NCBI RefSeq assembly: GCF_004793635.1
Contig: NZ_SRXV01000002.1
Location: forward strand, 558,001-622,000
Length of the DNA: 64,000 bases
Direction of reading: 5' to 3'
Origin: Marinicauda pacifica
GTDB lineage: Bacteria > Pseudomonadota > Alphaproteobacteria > Caulobacterales > Maricaulaceae
Positions 8,506 through 17,547 of this stretch are shown here, piece by piece. Under the pieces are notes generated by a model that had not been told where the DNA came from, made no database searches, and saw only the letters and a list, made by a program, of their open reading frames with translations. The position numbers and the translations under genes are program-made. Positions within the stretch are counted from its first letter, which is position 1; each line of letters starts with the position of its first letter.

Positions 8506-9435
8506 ATGATCGAACATATTCCGGCGCGGCCCGGCCTTTCGCCCCGGCGCTGGCTGGCCCGGCGCATGGCCCGCAAGGCCGGGCGGACCTCGCTCTCCCC
8601 GAACCAGCCCGCCGAGGTGCAGCGCGCCCGCATGGACAAGGCTGGCGACGCCCTGCCGACCGCAAGCGGCGTGGAGGTCAGCCGGATCGAGTATGCCGGC
8701 CGGCCCGCCCTGCGCTTCGTGCCGGAAGGCGCGCGCGATGGTGTGCTGCTTTTCCTGCACGGCGGCGGGTATTCGCGCGGCTCGGCACAAAGCCACAAGC
8801 CGTTTGTCTCCAACCTCTCGCGCGCCCTGCGTCTGGAGGCGGTCTCGCTCGACTACCGCCTCGCACCCGAGCATCCCTGCCCGGCCGCCATTGACGACGC
8901 GCTGGCCGCCTACCGCACACTGCGCAGCGACACGCAGGGGCCGATCCTGATGGCGGGCGATTCCGCCGGCGGCGGACTGGCGCTGGCGACCACGCTGCGC
9001 CTGAAGGCCGATGGCGACCGCCTGCCGGATGCGCTCTACCTGCTCTCGCCTTGGGTCGACCTGACGATGTCGGGGGAGTCCGCGCGCACCAAGGACGGCA
9101 TCGATCCGATGCTCAAAACCTCGTACCTTCACAAGGGTGCGGAACTCTATCTACATGGCGCGGATGGGCAATCGCCCGACGCCTCACCCCTTTTCGCCGA
9201 TCTGTCCGGCCTGCCGCCCACCTATATCCAGGTCGGCAGTGACGAGATCCTGCTCGACGATTCCGTGCGTCTGGCCGAAAAGCTCGCCGAGGCCGGTGTC
9301 GCGGTGAAATGCGAGATCTGGGAGAAGCTCTGGCACGACTTCCAGCTCTTCGCCCCGCTGCTCCCCGAGGCATACAAGGCGATCAAGCGCGTGCCCGACT
9401 GGGCCGCGCCCTATCTTTCCTCCCAGGCCGACTGA
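8506..9435 (+). CDS. HSL-family (alpha/beta hydrolase fold-3) carboxylesterase
   Basis: The 309-residue protein has the hormone-sensitive-lipase motif HGGGYSRGSA (about 83-92), the nucleophile in AGDSAGGGLAL, the acid in VGSDEILLDDS and the His in WHDFQLF. It has no signal peptide. GGGGAG lies 8 bases before the ATG. Such enzymes cleave short- to medium-chain esters. The gene is convergent with, and overlaps by 25 bp, a Baeyer-Villiger-type monooxygenase; such pairs often act in sequence (ketone to ester to alcohol plus acid). A palindrome upstream suggests its own repressor. Confidence 0.93.
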   Translation: MIEHIPARPGLSPRRWLARRMARKAGRTSLSPNQPAEVQRARMDKAGDALPTASGVEVSRIEYAGRPALRFVPEGARDGVLLFLHGGGYSRGSAQSHKPFVSNLSRALRLEAVSLDYRLAPEHPCPAAIDDALAAYRTLRSDTQGPILMAGDSAGGGLALATTLRLKADGDRLPDALYLLSPWVDLTMSGESARTKDGIDPMLKTSYLHKGAELYLHGADGQSPDASPLFADLSGLPPTYIQVGSDEILLDDSVRLAEKLAEAGVAVKCEIWEKLWHDFQLFAPLLPEAYKAIKRVPDWAAPYLSSQAD

Positions 9436-10913
9436 TCGGGCCGGGCGAGCGTCAACGCAAAGGCGCTCGCCAGTCCGGACCAGTTATTGGTGATGCGCCC
9501 GTCTTCGGTCTTGTACCAGCTCGGGCATGCGCCGGCCCAGACGGTGCCGGCGAGGCTCCTCTGGACGCGCGCATCGAACGCGGCCTGGGCCTGCGGCCGG
9601 ACGCTCAAGCTCTTCAGGTCGTGCGACAGGAGCCGCTCAACCTTGCCCGCGACATATTCGGCCTGGCGCTCGGTCATGAAGATGATGGAGTTATGGCCGA
9701 GATTGGTGTTCGGCCCGTAGAGCATGAAAAGATTGGGAAACCCGGCAACCGCCACGCCGCGATAGGCCGAGGGCGAGGCGCCCCAGACCTCGGCCAGCGT
9801 GCGCCCATCCGGCCCGGTCACGCTCAGGGTGGACAGAAATTCGGTGGCCTTGAACCCGGTCGCAAGGATGACCGTATCGGCTTCGATCCGGTCGCCGCCT
9901 GCCGTCACGATGGCGTCCGCCTCCAGGTGCGAGATAGGGTCGCTGACCAGCGATACATGCTCGCGCGCCAGCGTCTGGAAATAGGTGTTGGACAGCAGCA
10001 CACGCTTGCAGCCCGGCGCGTAGTCCGGGGTCAAAATCTCGCGCATCGCCGGATCGGGCACGGCTTTTCTGATCTTGCGCTCAAGCTGCCAGCGGGTGAA
10101 GCGCGCTGCGAGCGAGCCCTGGCGGAAGGCCGCAAAGCGCATCTCGTGGATCAGGAAACTGCCCGTACGGTAAAGCCGGCGATAGCCGGGCAAATTGCCA
10201 AACAGCCAGTGCTCGGCCCGGGTGAATGTGCGGTCCGGCTTCTCGATCACCCAGTTTGGCGTGCGCTGGAAGACGCTCAGCGTCCTTGCCTGATCGGCCA
10301 CGATGGGGATGAGCTGGATGGCGCTGGCCGCATTGCCGATCACCGCCACGCGCTGACCTGTCAGGTCGGCCGAGCGGTCCCAGCGCGCGGTATGCATGAC
10401 CCGGCCTTCGAACCGGTCGAGCCCGGCCAGGTCGGGCGTAAAGGGCTCGGACAGCTGGCCCACCGCGCTGATCACGCTGCGCGCGCTGATCCGCCGCCCA
10501 TCGTCAAGCGCCACGGCCCATCGTCCGGCCTGCGCATCGAATTCGAGCGTTGTGACCGATGTGTTGAACCGGCAATGGCCGACGATATCGAAGCTGCGCG
10601 CGACATCCTCGAAATAGTCCAGGATCTCGTCACGGGGCGCGAATTTCCGGCTCCAGTCGGCCTTTGGCGCGAAGGAGAAAGAGTAGAGATGGCTGGGCAC
10701 ATCGCATCCCGCACCGGGATACTGATTATCGCGCCAGACACCGCCAACCCCGCCGCTCTTCTCCACGATCACGAAATCGTCGATGCCGCGGCGCTTGAGC
10801 TGATAGGCGATAGCGAGGCCGGACATGCCCGCCCCGATCACCAGCACGTCCACGCGGTCCGGCGGGGCGGCCGGAGCCGGGCGCGGACGCGCTTCCGCCC
10901 TCTCAGTCCTCAT
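9411..10913 (-). CDS. FAD-dependent Baeyer-Villiger-type monooxygenase
   Basis: The 500-residue flavoprotein has an FAD Rossmann motif VIGAGMSGLA near residue 26, the Baeyer-Villiger fingerprint FEGRVMHTARWD (FxGxxxHTxxW), and a second NADPH-binding motif VIGNAASAIQ. QRTPNWV follows as in class B monooxygenases. It should insert oxygen next to a ketone using NADPH and O2. The start overlaps the 3' end of the acyl-CoA ligase gene by 11 bp, so it is translationally coupled as the last gene of the minus-strand catabolic operon. The HSL esterase is convergent next door. Confidence 0.92.
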   Translation of the reverse strand: MRTERAEARPRPAPAAPPDRVDVLVIGAGMSGLAIAYQLKRRGIDDFVIVEKSGGVGGVWRDNQYPGAGCDVPSHLYSFSFAPKADWSRKFAPRDEILDYFEDVARSFDIVGHCRFNTSVTTLEFDAQAGRWAVALDDGRRISARSVISAVGQLSEPFTPDLAGLDRFEGRVMHTARWDRSADLTGQRVAVIGNAASAIQLIPIVADQARTLSVFQRTPNWVIEKPDRTFTRAEHWLFGNLPGYRRLYRTGSFLIHEMRFAAFRQGSLAARFTRWQLERKIRKAVPDPAMREILTPDYAPGCKRVLLSNTYFQTLAREHVSLVSDPISHLEADAIVTAGGDRIEADTVILATGFKATEFLSTLSVTGPDGRTLAEVWGASPSAYRGVAVAGFPNLFMLYGPNTNLGHNSIIFMTERQAEYVAGKVERLLSHDLKSLSVRPQAQAAFDARVQRSLAGTVWAGACPSWYKTEDGRITNNWSGLASAFALTLARPDQSAWEER

Positions 10914-12723
10914 CGTACATGGCGTCGATCAGAGCCTTGTTGCGCTCGATCACGATGCGGCGCTTGACCTTCATGGTCGGTGTCAATTCGCCGGTGTCCA
11001 CGCTCAGCGGCGCGCCGAGCAGGCGGAATTTGCGGATATTCTCCACCCTTGCATAGCGCTGGTTCATCGCGTCCACGCCGCGCTGCACCTCCTCGATCAC
11101 GGCTGGATGCTCCGGTCCCGCATCGGCGAGCTTGTGAGCCTTGGAAAACGCACTCAACGCATCCGCGCTCAGCGTCATCAGCGCCGTCAGGTAGTGGCGC
11201 CCGTCCCCGACCACGACTGCATGCTCGACCAGGTCGATATTCATCAGGTCGGTTTCCAGATTGGCCGGCGTGATGTTCTTGCCGCCGGAGGTAATCAGGA
11301 TGTCCTTGATCCGGCCGGTAATGGTGACGAAGCCCTCCTCGTCCACCTTCACCACATCGCCGGTCCGCAGGAAGCCGTCCTCGGTGAAGGAGTCCGCGGT
11401 CGCTTCGTTATTCTTCATGTAGCCGGAAAACAGGCCCGGCCCGCGCACCAGAAGCTCGCCCTCCTCGCTGACCTTGGTCTCGATACCGTCGAACGCCTTG
11501 CCCACCGTGCCGAGCTTCGTGGCGCCGGGCAGGTTGGCCGTCGTGGGCGCCGAGGTTTCCGACTGGCCGTATCCTTCCAGGATGACCATGTCGATGCCGG
11601 TGAAGAAGCGCAGGACTTCCGGGGAGATCGGCGCCGCGCCGGAAATGAAGGTGTCTGCCTGGTCCAGGCCCATCGCCGCCTTGATTTTGCGGGTGACCAG
11701 CGCATTGGCAAGCCCGCGCTGGAGCGAATTGCCCATACCCGGCGACCGGCCTTCGAGCCTGGCCGCATGCCAGTCGCGATTGACCTTCACCGACCAGTCC
11801 AGAAGCGTCTTCTGCAGGCCGCTCGCCTGCTTCATCCGCCCTTTCAGGGTTTCGGCCATCTTCTCCCACACCCGCGGGACACCGAAGAACATGGTCGGCC
11901 GGGCGTGCTTGATGTCTTCGGCCAGCGTCTCCATCGAGCGCGCGAAATACATCGCATTGCCCCGGATCGGGTGGCAGTGGAGCGACGCCTGCTGCTCGGC
12001 AATATGCGCGAGCGGCAGGTAGGACAGGCCGCGCCCGTTTTCATCGCCCCCGAAGGAGCGGGTCAGAAGATCGGCCGTCCAGGCAATGGCGCCGTGCGAC
12101 AGCATGACCGCCTTGGGCGGGCCGGTCGTGCCGGACGTGTAGATTAGCGAGCCGATATCGGCCGGCTTGATGGCGTCCAGACGAGCCTCGACGCTCTCCT
12201 GGAACCGCGCCTCGCCCAGCGCCAGGAAGTTGGCCCAGGACATCACGCCCTCTCGCGCCGGCTCGCCGTCCATCACCACGATGGTGCGAAGGTCCGGGCA
12301 GTCGCCGCGCACGCTGTCCAGCTCTTCGAGCTGATCAAGCGACTCGATCAGCAGGACCGGCGCTTCGGAGTGCTGCAGGATATAGGCGCTCTCGGGCGGA
12401 GCGCTCGTCCAGTAGATTCCCGCCGGGCGGGCGCCGATCATCATCGCCCCGTTGGCCATGATGGTCCATTCGGGCCGGTTGAAGCCCAGAATGGCGACCG
12501 AGTCGGCCGCATTGACCCCGAGCGAGACAAGCGCACGCGCAGCCCGCTGAGCCTTGTCCGCATAGTCGGCCCAGCTGGCTTCGATCCAGTCCGATCCGTC
12601 ATGGACCAGATAGGCGGTGGCCTCCGGCCGTTTCCGGCCCTGCTCGATCAGCCAGGCCGGAGTGGACGCGAAGCGCTTCTCCTCACCGAGCCGCGGAAGT
12701 GTGTTCCACGCCGTCTGATCCAT
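10903..12723 (-). CDS. Long-chain/branched acyl-CoA synthetase (AMP-forming)
   Basis: This 606-residue ANL-superfamily ligase has the P-loop signature YTSGTTGPPKAVMLSHG, the A5-type motif GYGQSETS, and FLRTGDVVKVDEEGFVTITGR with GGKNI in the hinge region. It resembles the FadD15 / bubblegum-like long-chain branch. The reaction is fatty acid + ATP + CoA to acyl-CoA + AMP. I chose the ATG at 12723 (MDQTAWNTL) with GAGGAG upstream; it lies inside the 3' end of the BKACE gene. It would activate the free acid entering the pathway encoded upstream, a role matching atuH in Pseudomonas. Confidence 0.93.
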   Translation of the reverse strand: MDQTAWNTLPRLGEEKRFASTPAWLIEQGRKRPEATAYLVHDGSDWIEASWADYADKAQRAARALVSLGVNAADSVAILGFNRPEWTIMANGAMMIGARPAGIYWTSAPPESAYILQHSEAPVLLIESLDQLEELDSVRGDCPDLRTIVVMDGEPAREGVMSWANFLALGEARFQESVEARLDAIKPADIGSLIYTSGTTGPPKAVMLSHGAIAWTADLLTRSFGGDENGRGLSYLPLAHIAEQQASLHCHPIRGNAMYFARSMETLAEDIKHARPTMFFGVPRVWEKMAETLKGRMKQASGLQKTLLDWSVKVNRDWHAARLEGRSPGMGNSLQRGLANALVTRKIKAAMGLDQADTFISGAAPISPEVLRFFTGIDMVILEGYGQSETSAPTTANLPGATKLGTVGKAFDGIETKVSEEGELLVRGPGLFSGYMKNNEATADSFTEDGFLRTGDVVKVDEEGFVTITGRIKDILITSGGKNITPANLETDLMNIDLVEHAVVVGDGRHYLTALMTLSADALSAFSKAHKLADAGPEHPAVIEEVQRGVDAMNQRYARVENIRKFRLLGAPLSVDTGELTPTMKVKRRIVIERNKALIDAMYDED

Positions 12724-13588
12724 GTTGCTCCTCCCCGAGCTGCATGATGGCGCGCGCATCGTCGGGCGAGGCGACATCGCGTCCCGCATTGCGCGCGCAT
12801 TGTGCCAGGGCCTCGATCAAGACCCCGTTGCCGGCGGCGCGTTCGCCGTCCGGCAGATAGAAGGTATCCTCAAGTCCGGTACGAAGCATCCCGCCAAGTT
12901 CGGCGGTGCGCTGATGGACCGGCCAGATCTCCTGGCGTCCGATCAGCGTGGTCTGCCAGGGCGCGCCCTCGCGCTTGTAACCCAGCAGGAGCTCGAGAAG
13001 CTTCGCATCCACCGGCATGCCCGAAGCCACGCCCATCACGAAATTATAGTGGGCGGCCGGGGCCATGCCGTTCTCGATATACATGTTGACCGAGCGCACA
13101 ATGCCGACATCGAAGCACTCGAACTCGGGGTGCGCGCCGGTCTCGTCCATGGCGTCCAGCATCTTCTGGATTTTCTCGACCGGATTGTCGAAGACCATGG
13201 GCGGCCAGGCCCAGCTCTTGTCCTTCTTCAGTTTCAGATAGTTCAGCGACCCGGCATTGCAGGCGGCAATCTCGGGCCTGATCCGCTTGATCACCGCAAT
13301 CGGGCCAGACACGTCCGGGCCGACGACGCCGGTGGTCTGGTTGATGATCACGCCGGGGCAGGACGCGCGGATGGCGTCGACCACCTCCTCGCACAGATCG
13401 GGGTCCCAGCTCGGGAAATGACCCATGCCCTCGTCCTGCATGCGGAAATGCACGTGCATGACGCTCGCCCCGGCATCGTAGGCTTCGCGCGCGGACGCGG
13501 CCATCTGCTCGGGCGTGACCGGGACCGGATGGGTCTTCGGATTGGTGAGCACCCCGTTGAGCGCGCAAGTCAGTACGGCCTTGTCCAT
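12683..13588 (-). CDS. Beta-keto acid cleavage enzyme (BKACE, DUF849; 3-keto-5-aminohexanoate cleavage-like)
   Basis: This 301-residue TIM-barrel family protein starts ALNGVLTNPKTHPVPVTPEQ, the typical BKACE N-terminus with the substrate-binding region. It has the zinc-ligand pair HVHFR and, later, EFECFDVG and the YNFVMGV...MP segment. BKACEs condense a beta-keto acid with acetyl-CoA to give acetoacetate plus a new CoA ester. Its place between the carboxylase alpha gene and the acyl-CoA ligase (41-bp overlap with the ligase) ties it to the same pathway. It could process a beta-keto acid after decarboxymethylation; the substrate is not known. Confidence 0.88.
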   Translation of the reverse strand: MDKAVLTCALNGVLTNPKTHPVPVTPEQMAASAREAYDAGASVMHVHFRMQDEGMGHFPSWDPDLCEEVVDAIRASCPGVIINQTTGVVGPDVSGPIAVIKRIRPEIAACNAGSLNYLKLKKDKSWAWPPMVFDNPVEKIQKMLDAMDETGAHPEFECFDVGIVRSVNMYIENGMAPAAHYNFVMGVASGMPVDAKLLELLLGYKREGAPWQTTLIGRQEIWPVHQRTAELGGMLRTGLEDTFYLPDGERAAGNGVLIEALAQCARNAGRDVASPDDARAIMQLGEEQHGSDGVEHTSAAR

Positions 13589-13592
13589 GGGT

Positions 13593-15554
13593 CTAGTCCT
13601 GTGTCTGCAGATCGAGTTCGATCAGGATGGTGCCGCTGGCGGCCTGGCTCGCCTCGCTGGCATGAACTTCAGAGACCACCCCGTCCGCCTCGGCGGTCAG
13701 GCGCATCTCCATCTTCATCGCTTCCATCACCGCCAGCACGTCCCCGGCCTTGACGGCCTGGCCCGGTTTGACGTTGACGGCGACGACCGTGCCGGAAACC
13801 GGGGCGGTGATCTTGGACGGATCGGCCTCGGCGTCCGGCCCCCAGGGCGAAGCTTCGCGCACGGTGACGATCTGGTCGCCGAGCGCCAGCCACCAGCCGC
13901 CATCGGCCAGGCGCACGCCCTGCGTGCTCTGCGCGATGCCGTCCAGGCGCCAGTCGATCAGCGCGCCCTCGCCGCCGAGATACTCTGCCTGCCAGCTTTG
14001 CTCTCCGGCCGTCACCTCGACGGTGTCGGGCCCGGCCTGTGTCACGAGAACCGGGGACCCCTGTCCGTTCAGCTCCAGATCGAGGCCGAACGTCCTCACC
14101 GAGTGCGCACGTATCGCCTCGCCGGGCGCGCGCGCCATGAGCAGGGCGGCCAGCGCCAGCGCCATGTCCGGCGGTTCGGCCGCGGCGAACGGCCCGCTGC
14201 CCGCTTCCGACCATTGGTCGAGATCGGCCACGCAGATCTTGCCCGTGCGGAAGGCCTCGCTGTCCAGAAGGCGCAGCAGGAAATCGCGATTGGTCTTCAC
14301 CCCGAGCAGCGGGCGCACCATCAGGCTGGCTCGCAGCCGGTCGATGGCCTCCTCGCGCGTCTGACCCCAGGAGATGAACTTGGCGACCATCGGGTCGTAG
14401 TCGGTCCCGATCACATCGCCGGTCTCGACCCCGGCATCGACGCGGTCGTCATAGGGTGTGCGCGGTTCGAACAGGGCGATCGGCCCGCTCTGCGGCGCGA
14501 ACCCGTTGGAGGGATCTTCCGCGTAGAGCCGCGCCTCGATGGCATGTCCGTGAAACTCGATATCGCCCTGTTCGCGCGGCAGGGGCGCACCCGCCGCGAC
14601 GTCGAACTGCAGCTGGACTAGGTTCAATCCCACGACGGATTCGGTGACCGGATGCTCCACCTGGAGCCGCGTATTCATTTCCAGGAAATAGAAGGCGCCG
14701 GACTCGTCCAGCAGGAATTCCACTGTGCCCGCACCGACATAGCCGACCGCCTTCGCCGCCGCGACGGCCGCTTCGCCCATGCGTTGGCGCAACGCCTCGT
14801 CCACCGACGGCGAAGGCGCTTCCTCGATCACCTTCTGGCGGCGGCGCTGAGCCGAGCAGTCGCGCTCGCCCAGATGGATGGTGTGGCCGTGGGTGTCGGC
14901 AAAGACCTGGACTTCCACATGGCGCCCGCGCTCGACATATTTTTCAAGCAGCACTGTCTGGTCGCCGAAGGCCGACTTCGCTTCGCGCCGGGCCGAGACC
15001 AGCGCGTCCTCGAACCCGTCCGCGCTGCGCACCACCCGCATGCCGCGCCCGCCCCCGCCGGCCACCGCCTTGATCAGCAAGGGATAGCCGATCTCGTCCG
15101 CGCGCGCCTTGAGCTGGCCTTCCGACTGATCCTCACCCTGCCAGCCGGGCAGGGTCGGCACGCCTGCCTCGATCATCAGCGTCTTGGCCTTCGCCTTGTC
15201 GCCCATCGCCTCGATGGCATCCGGCGGCGGGCCGATCCAGACCAGGCCGGCCTCGAGGACGGCGCGGGCAAAGGCCGCGTTCTCCGAGAGGAAGCCATAA
15301 CCTGGATGGATGGCTTCCGCGCCGGTACGCCGGGCCGCATCCAGAATGGCCTCGATATTAAGATAGCTCTGCGCCGCCGGGGCCGGGCCGATGCAGACCG
15401 ACAGGTCCGCAGCGCGCACGAAGGGCATGTCGGCATCCGCGCTCGAATGAACCGCGATGGCGGTAAACTCGCGCTGCCGGGCTTCCTCGATGACGCGCAA
15501 GGCGATCTCGCCGCGATTGGCCACCAGGACAGAAGAGAAGGGCCGGGCCTTCAT
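13593..15554 (-). CDS. Acyl-CoA carboxylase alpha subunit (biotin carboxylase + BCCP; AtuF/LiuD type)
   Basis: The 653-residue subunit begins VLVANRGEIALRVI, followed by HPGYGFLSENA, the ATP-grasp loop GGGGRGMR, and EMNTRLQVEHPVTE. A linker and a biotinyl domain end the protein; the biotinylated Lys is about 614 in MEAMKMEM. It carboxylates biotin with ATP and bicarbonate and partners the carboxyltransferase encoded at 17548-19158. Sequence alone cannot split methylcrotonyl- from geranyl-CoA carboxylase alpha; the operon order favours the latter. It is 4 bases from the BKACE start. Confidence 0.93.
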   Translation of the reverse strand: MKARPFSSVLVANRGEIALRVIEEARQREFTAIAVHSSADADMPFVRAADLSVCIGPAPAAQSYLNIEAILDAARRTGAEAIHPGYGFLSENAAFARAVLEAGLVWIGPPPDAIEAMGDKAKAKTLMIEAGVPTLPGWQGEDQSEGQLKARADEIGYPLLIKAVAGGGGRGMRVVRSADGFEDALVSARREAKSAFGDQTVLLEKYVERGRHVEVQVFADTHGHTIHLGERDCSAQRRRQKVIEEAPSPSVDEALRQRMGEAAVAAAKAVGYVGAGTVEFLLDESGAFYFLEMNTRLQVEHPVTESVVGLNLVQLQFDVAAGAPLPREQGDIEFHGHAIEARLYAEDPSNGFAPQSGPIALFEPRTPYDDRVDAGVETGDVIGTDYDPMVAKFISWGQTREEAIDRLRASLMVRPLLGVKTNRDFLLRLLDSEAFRTGKICVADLDQWSEAGSGPFAAAEPPDMALALAALLMARAPGEAIRAHSVRTFGLDLELNGQGSPVLVTQAGPDTVEVTAGEQSWQAEYLGGEGALIDWRLDGIAQSTQGVRLADGGWWLALGDQIVTVREASPWGPDAEADPSKITAPVSGTVVAVNVKPGQAVKAGDVLAVMEAMKMEMRLTAEADGVVSEVHASEASQAASGTILIELDLQTQD

Positions 15555-15557
15555 GGG

Positions 15558-16355
15558 CTAGCCCTCCGTCCAGCGCGGGGCGCGCTTTTCCAGGAAGGCG
15601 GTCAGGCCCTCGGCGCCCTCGTCGCTGCGCGCGGCCCGGGCAAAGCTCTTCGCCGCGTCCTGGATCAGATCGCCGGCCGGTTCCAGGCGCGCGCGGCGGA
15701 TCAGCGCCTTGGTCGCGGCAATCGCGTTCGGCGCGCCGCGCTTGATGTCGGCGAGGGTCTGAGACAATGCTGCCGCACACGAGTGCGCGCCTTCGCACAC
15801 GACATGAACCAGCCCCAGGCGCAGGGCAGCGGCCGCGTCGACCTTGCCGCCGGTCACGGCGAGACGCCGCGCCTCCGAATAGCCCAGGCGCTCGACCAGG
15901 AAGGGTGCGATCTGCGCCGGGACCAGTCCCAGCCCCGTTTCGGGCAGGCGGAACACCGCCGTTTCACGCGCCAGCACCACGTCGGCGACGCATGAGAGTC
16001 CGAAGCCGCCGCCCATGACGGCGCCTTCTACTACGACGACTACCGGCAGGCCGGAGGCCGCATAGGCTGCGCACAGCTCGCCGAAACGGGCATTGACCCC
16101 GGCGATGGGATCGGCGCCATTGTCCGGCTGGGCCTGGGCAGCGCCCATGTCCTTCACGTCTCCGCCCGAGCAGAAATGCCCGCCCGCGCCCGCGAGCACG
16201 ATGGCGCGCGACCCGTCGGTCTCGGCGGTATTCAGCGCGGCCAGGAGCTCGTCGACCATTTTCAGCGACATGGCGTTGCGCTGTTCTGGCCGGTTCAGCG
16301 TCACGTGCGTGATGCCGGCAGAGCGCTCGACCAGGAGGGTTTCGAACTCAGGCAT
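15558..16355 (-). CDS. Enoyl-CoA hydratase/isomerase family protein (AtuE/LiuC type)
   Basis: This 265-residue crotonase has NRPEQRNAMS, the oxyanion loop GHFCSGGDVKDM and a second oxyanion glycine in GAVMGGGFGLSC. The catalytic-type Glu is in FRLPETGLGLVPAQIAPF, a motif shared by methylglutaconyl- and isohexenylglutaconyl-CoA hydratases. It would hydrate the carboxylated enoyl-CoA made by the flanking carboxylase. Its start overlaps the acyl-CoA dehydrogenase gene by 8 bp and its stop is 3 bases from the carboxylase alpha start, so it lies inside a tight operon. Confidence 0.92.
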   Translation of the reverse strand: MPEFETLLVERSAGITHVTLNRPEQRNAMSLKMVDELLAALNTAETDGSRAIVLAGAGGHFCSGGDVKDMGAAQAQPDNGADPIAGVNARFGELCAAYAASGLPVVVVVEGAVMGGGFGLSCVADVVLARETAVFRLPETGLGLVPAQIAPFLVERLGYSEARRLAVTGGKVDAAAALRLGLVHVVCEGAHSCAAALSQTLADIKRGAPNAIAATKALIRRARLEPAGDLIQDAAKSFARAARSDEGAEGLTAFLEKRAPRWTEG

Positions 16356-17523
16356 TGCCGGATTGTGCCTTCTTCGGCTTCTCCGGCAGCGTGCCTTCCA
16401 GCTTGCAGATAATGCCCAGCATGATCTCGTCCGCGCCGCCGCCGATGGAGATCAGACGGCTGTCGCGATAGGCGCGGCTGATCGGATTTTCGGCGGTAAA
16501 GCCCATTCCGCCCCAGTATTGCAGGCAGGAATCAGACACTTCGCGCGACAGGCGTCCGACCTTGAGCTTGGCCATCGACGCCAGGCGCGTCACGTCCTCG
16601 CCATTGATGAACTGCTCGGTGCAGCGATAGGTCAGTGCGCGCAGCGCCTCGACCTCGGTGCGAAGTTCTGCCAGCCGGAAATGGATGGACTGGTTGTCCA
16701 GAAGGCGCTTGCCGAACGTCTTGCGCTCCTTGCAGTACTCGATCGTCAGGTCGATCTGCTTGTCCAGCGCCTTGAGCGAGGAGGCCGCCCCGTAAAGGCG
16801 CTCTTCCTGGAATTGCAGCATCTGGTAGAGGAAGCCCGCGCCCTCCTCCCCGATCCGGTTGGATTTGGGCACCCGCACCTCATCGAAGAAGAGCTGCGCG
16901 GTATCGGAGGAATGCATGCCGATCTTCTCGATCTTCTGCTTCTCGATGCCCGGCAAATCCATCGGCACGATGATCAGCGATTTGTTCGAATGGACCGAGC
17001 CTTCGGACGTGTTGGCCAGCAGGCAGCACCAGTCGGCCTGAAGCCCGTTGGTGATCCACATCTTGGTGCCGGTGATCACGTAGTCATCGCCATCGGAACG
17101 CGCGACGGTCTTGACCGCGGCCACGTCCGAACCGCCGCCGGGCTCGGACACGCCCAGGCACCCCACCATGTCGCCGGCGATTGCGGGCGCGAGAAACTGC
17201 TCGCGCAGCGCGTCCGAGCCATAGCGTGCGAGCGCGGGCGTGCACATGTCGGTGTGAACGCCGATCGCCATCGGCACGCCGCCGCAATTGATCAGGCCGA
17301 GCTCCTCGGCCAGCACGAGCGAATAGGAGAAGTCGAGCCCGGCTCCGCCATATTCTTCCGGCCAACGCAGACCCAGCAGACCCAGATCGCCCATCTTCTT
17401 GAAGACTTCGTGGGCGGGGAACTGACCGGCCGCCTCCCATTCGTCGACATACGGATTGATGTCCTTCTCGACGAATTTGGCCACCGTCTCGCGAAGCTGT
17501 TCGTGCTGCTCGGTGAATTGCAT
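16348..17523 (-). CDS. Acyl-CoA dehydrogenase (AtuD/citronellyl-CoA or isovaleryl-CoA dehydrogenase type)
   Basis: The 391-residue FAD enzyme has the N-terminal helical domain, WPEEYGGAGLD, the FAD/substrate motif CLGVSEPGGGSDVA, MWITNGLQADWC, IGMHSSDTAQLFF and a C-terminal QYWGGMGFTAENPISRAYRD then GGADEIMLGI. It oxidises an acyl-CoA to the 2-enoyl-CoA and passes electrons to ETF. From memory of the families, PMAIGVHTDMCTPAL and IGMHSSDTAQLFF resemble AtuD more than isovaleryl-CoA dehydrogenase; alignment should confirm. It sits between the two carboxylase subunit genes, as atuD does. Confidence 0.93.
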   Translation of the reverse strand: MQFTEQHEQLRETVAKFVEKDINPYVDEWEAAGQFPAHEVFKKMGDLGLLGLRWPEEYGGAGLDFSYSLVLAEELGLINCGGVPMAIGVHTDMCTPALARYGSDALREQFLAPAIAGDMVGCLGVSEPGGGSDVAAVKTVARSDGDDYVITGTKMWITNGLQADWCCLLANTSEGSVHSNKSLIIVPMDLPGIEKQKIEKIGMHSSDTAQLFFDEVRVPKSNRIGEEGAGFLYQMLQFQEERLYGAASSLKALDKQIDLTIEYCKERKTFGKRLLDNQSIHFRLAELRTEVEALRALTYRCTEQFINGEDVTRLASMAKLKVGRLSREVSDSCLQYWGGMGFTAENPISRAYRDSRLISIGGGADEIMLGIICKLEGTLPEKPKKAQSGNA

Positions 17524-17547
17524 AGCTGGTTCTCCTGTTGCGCGCCG

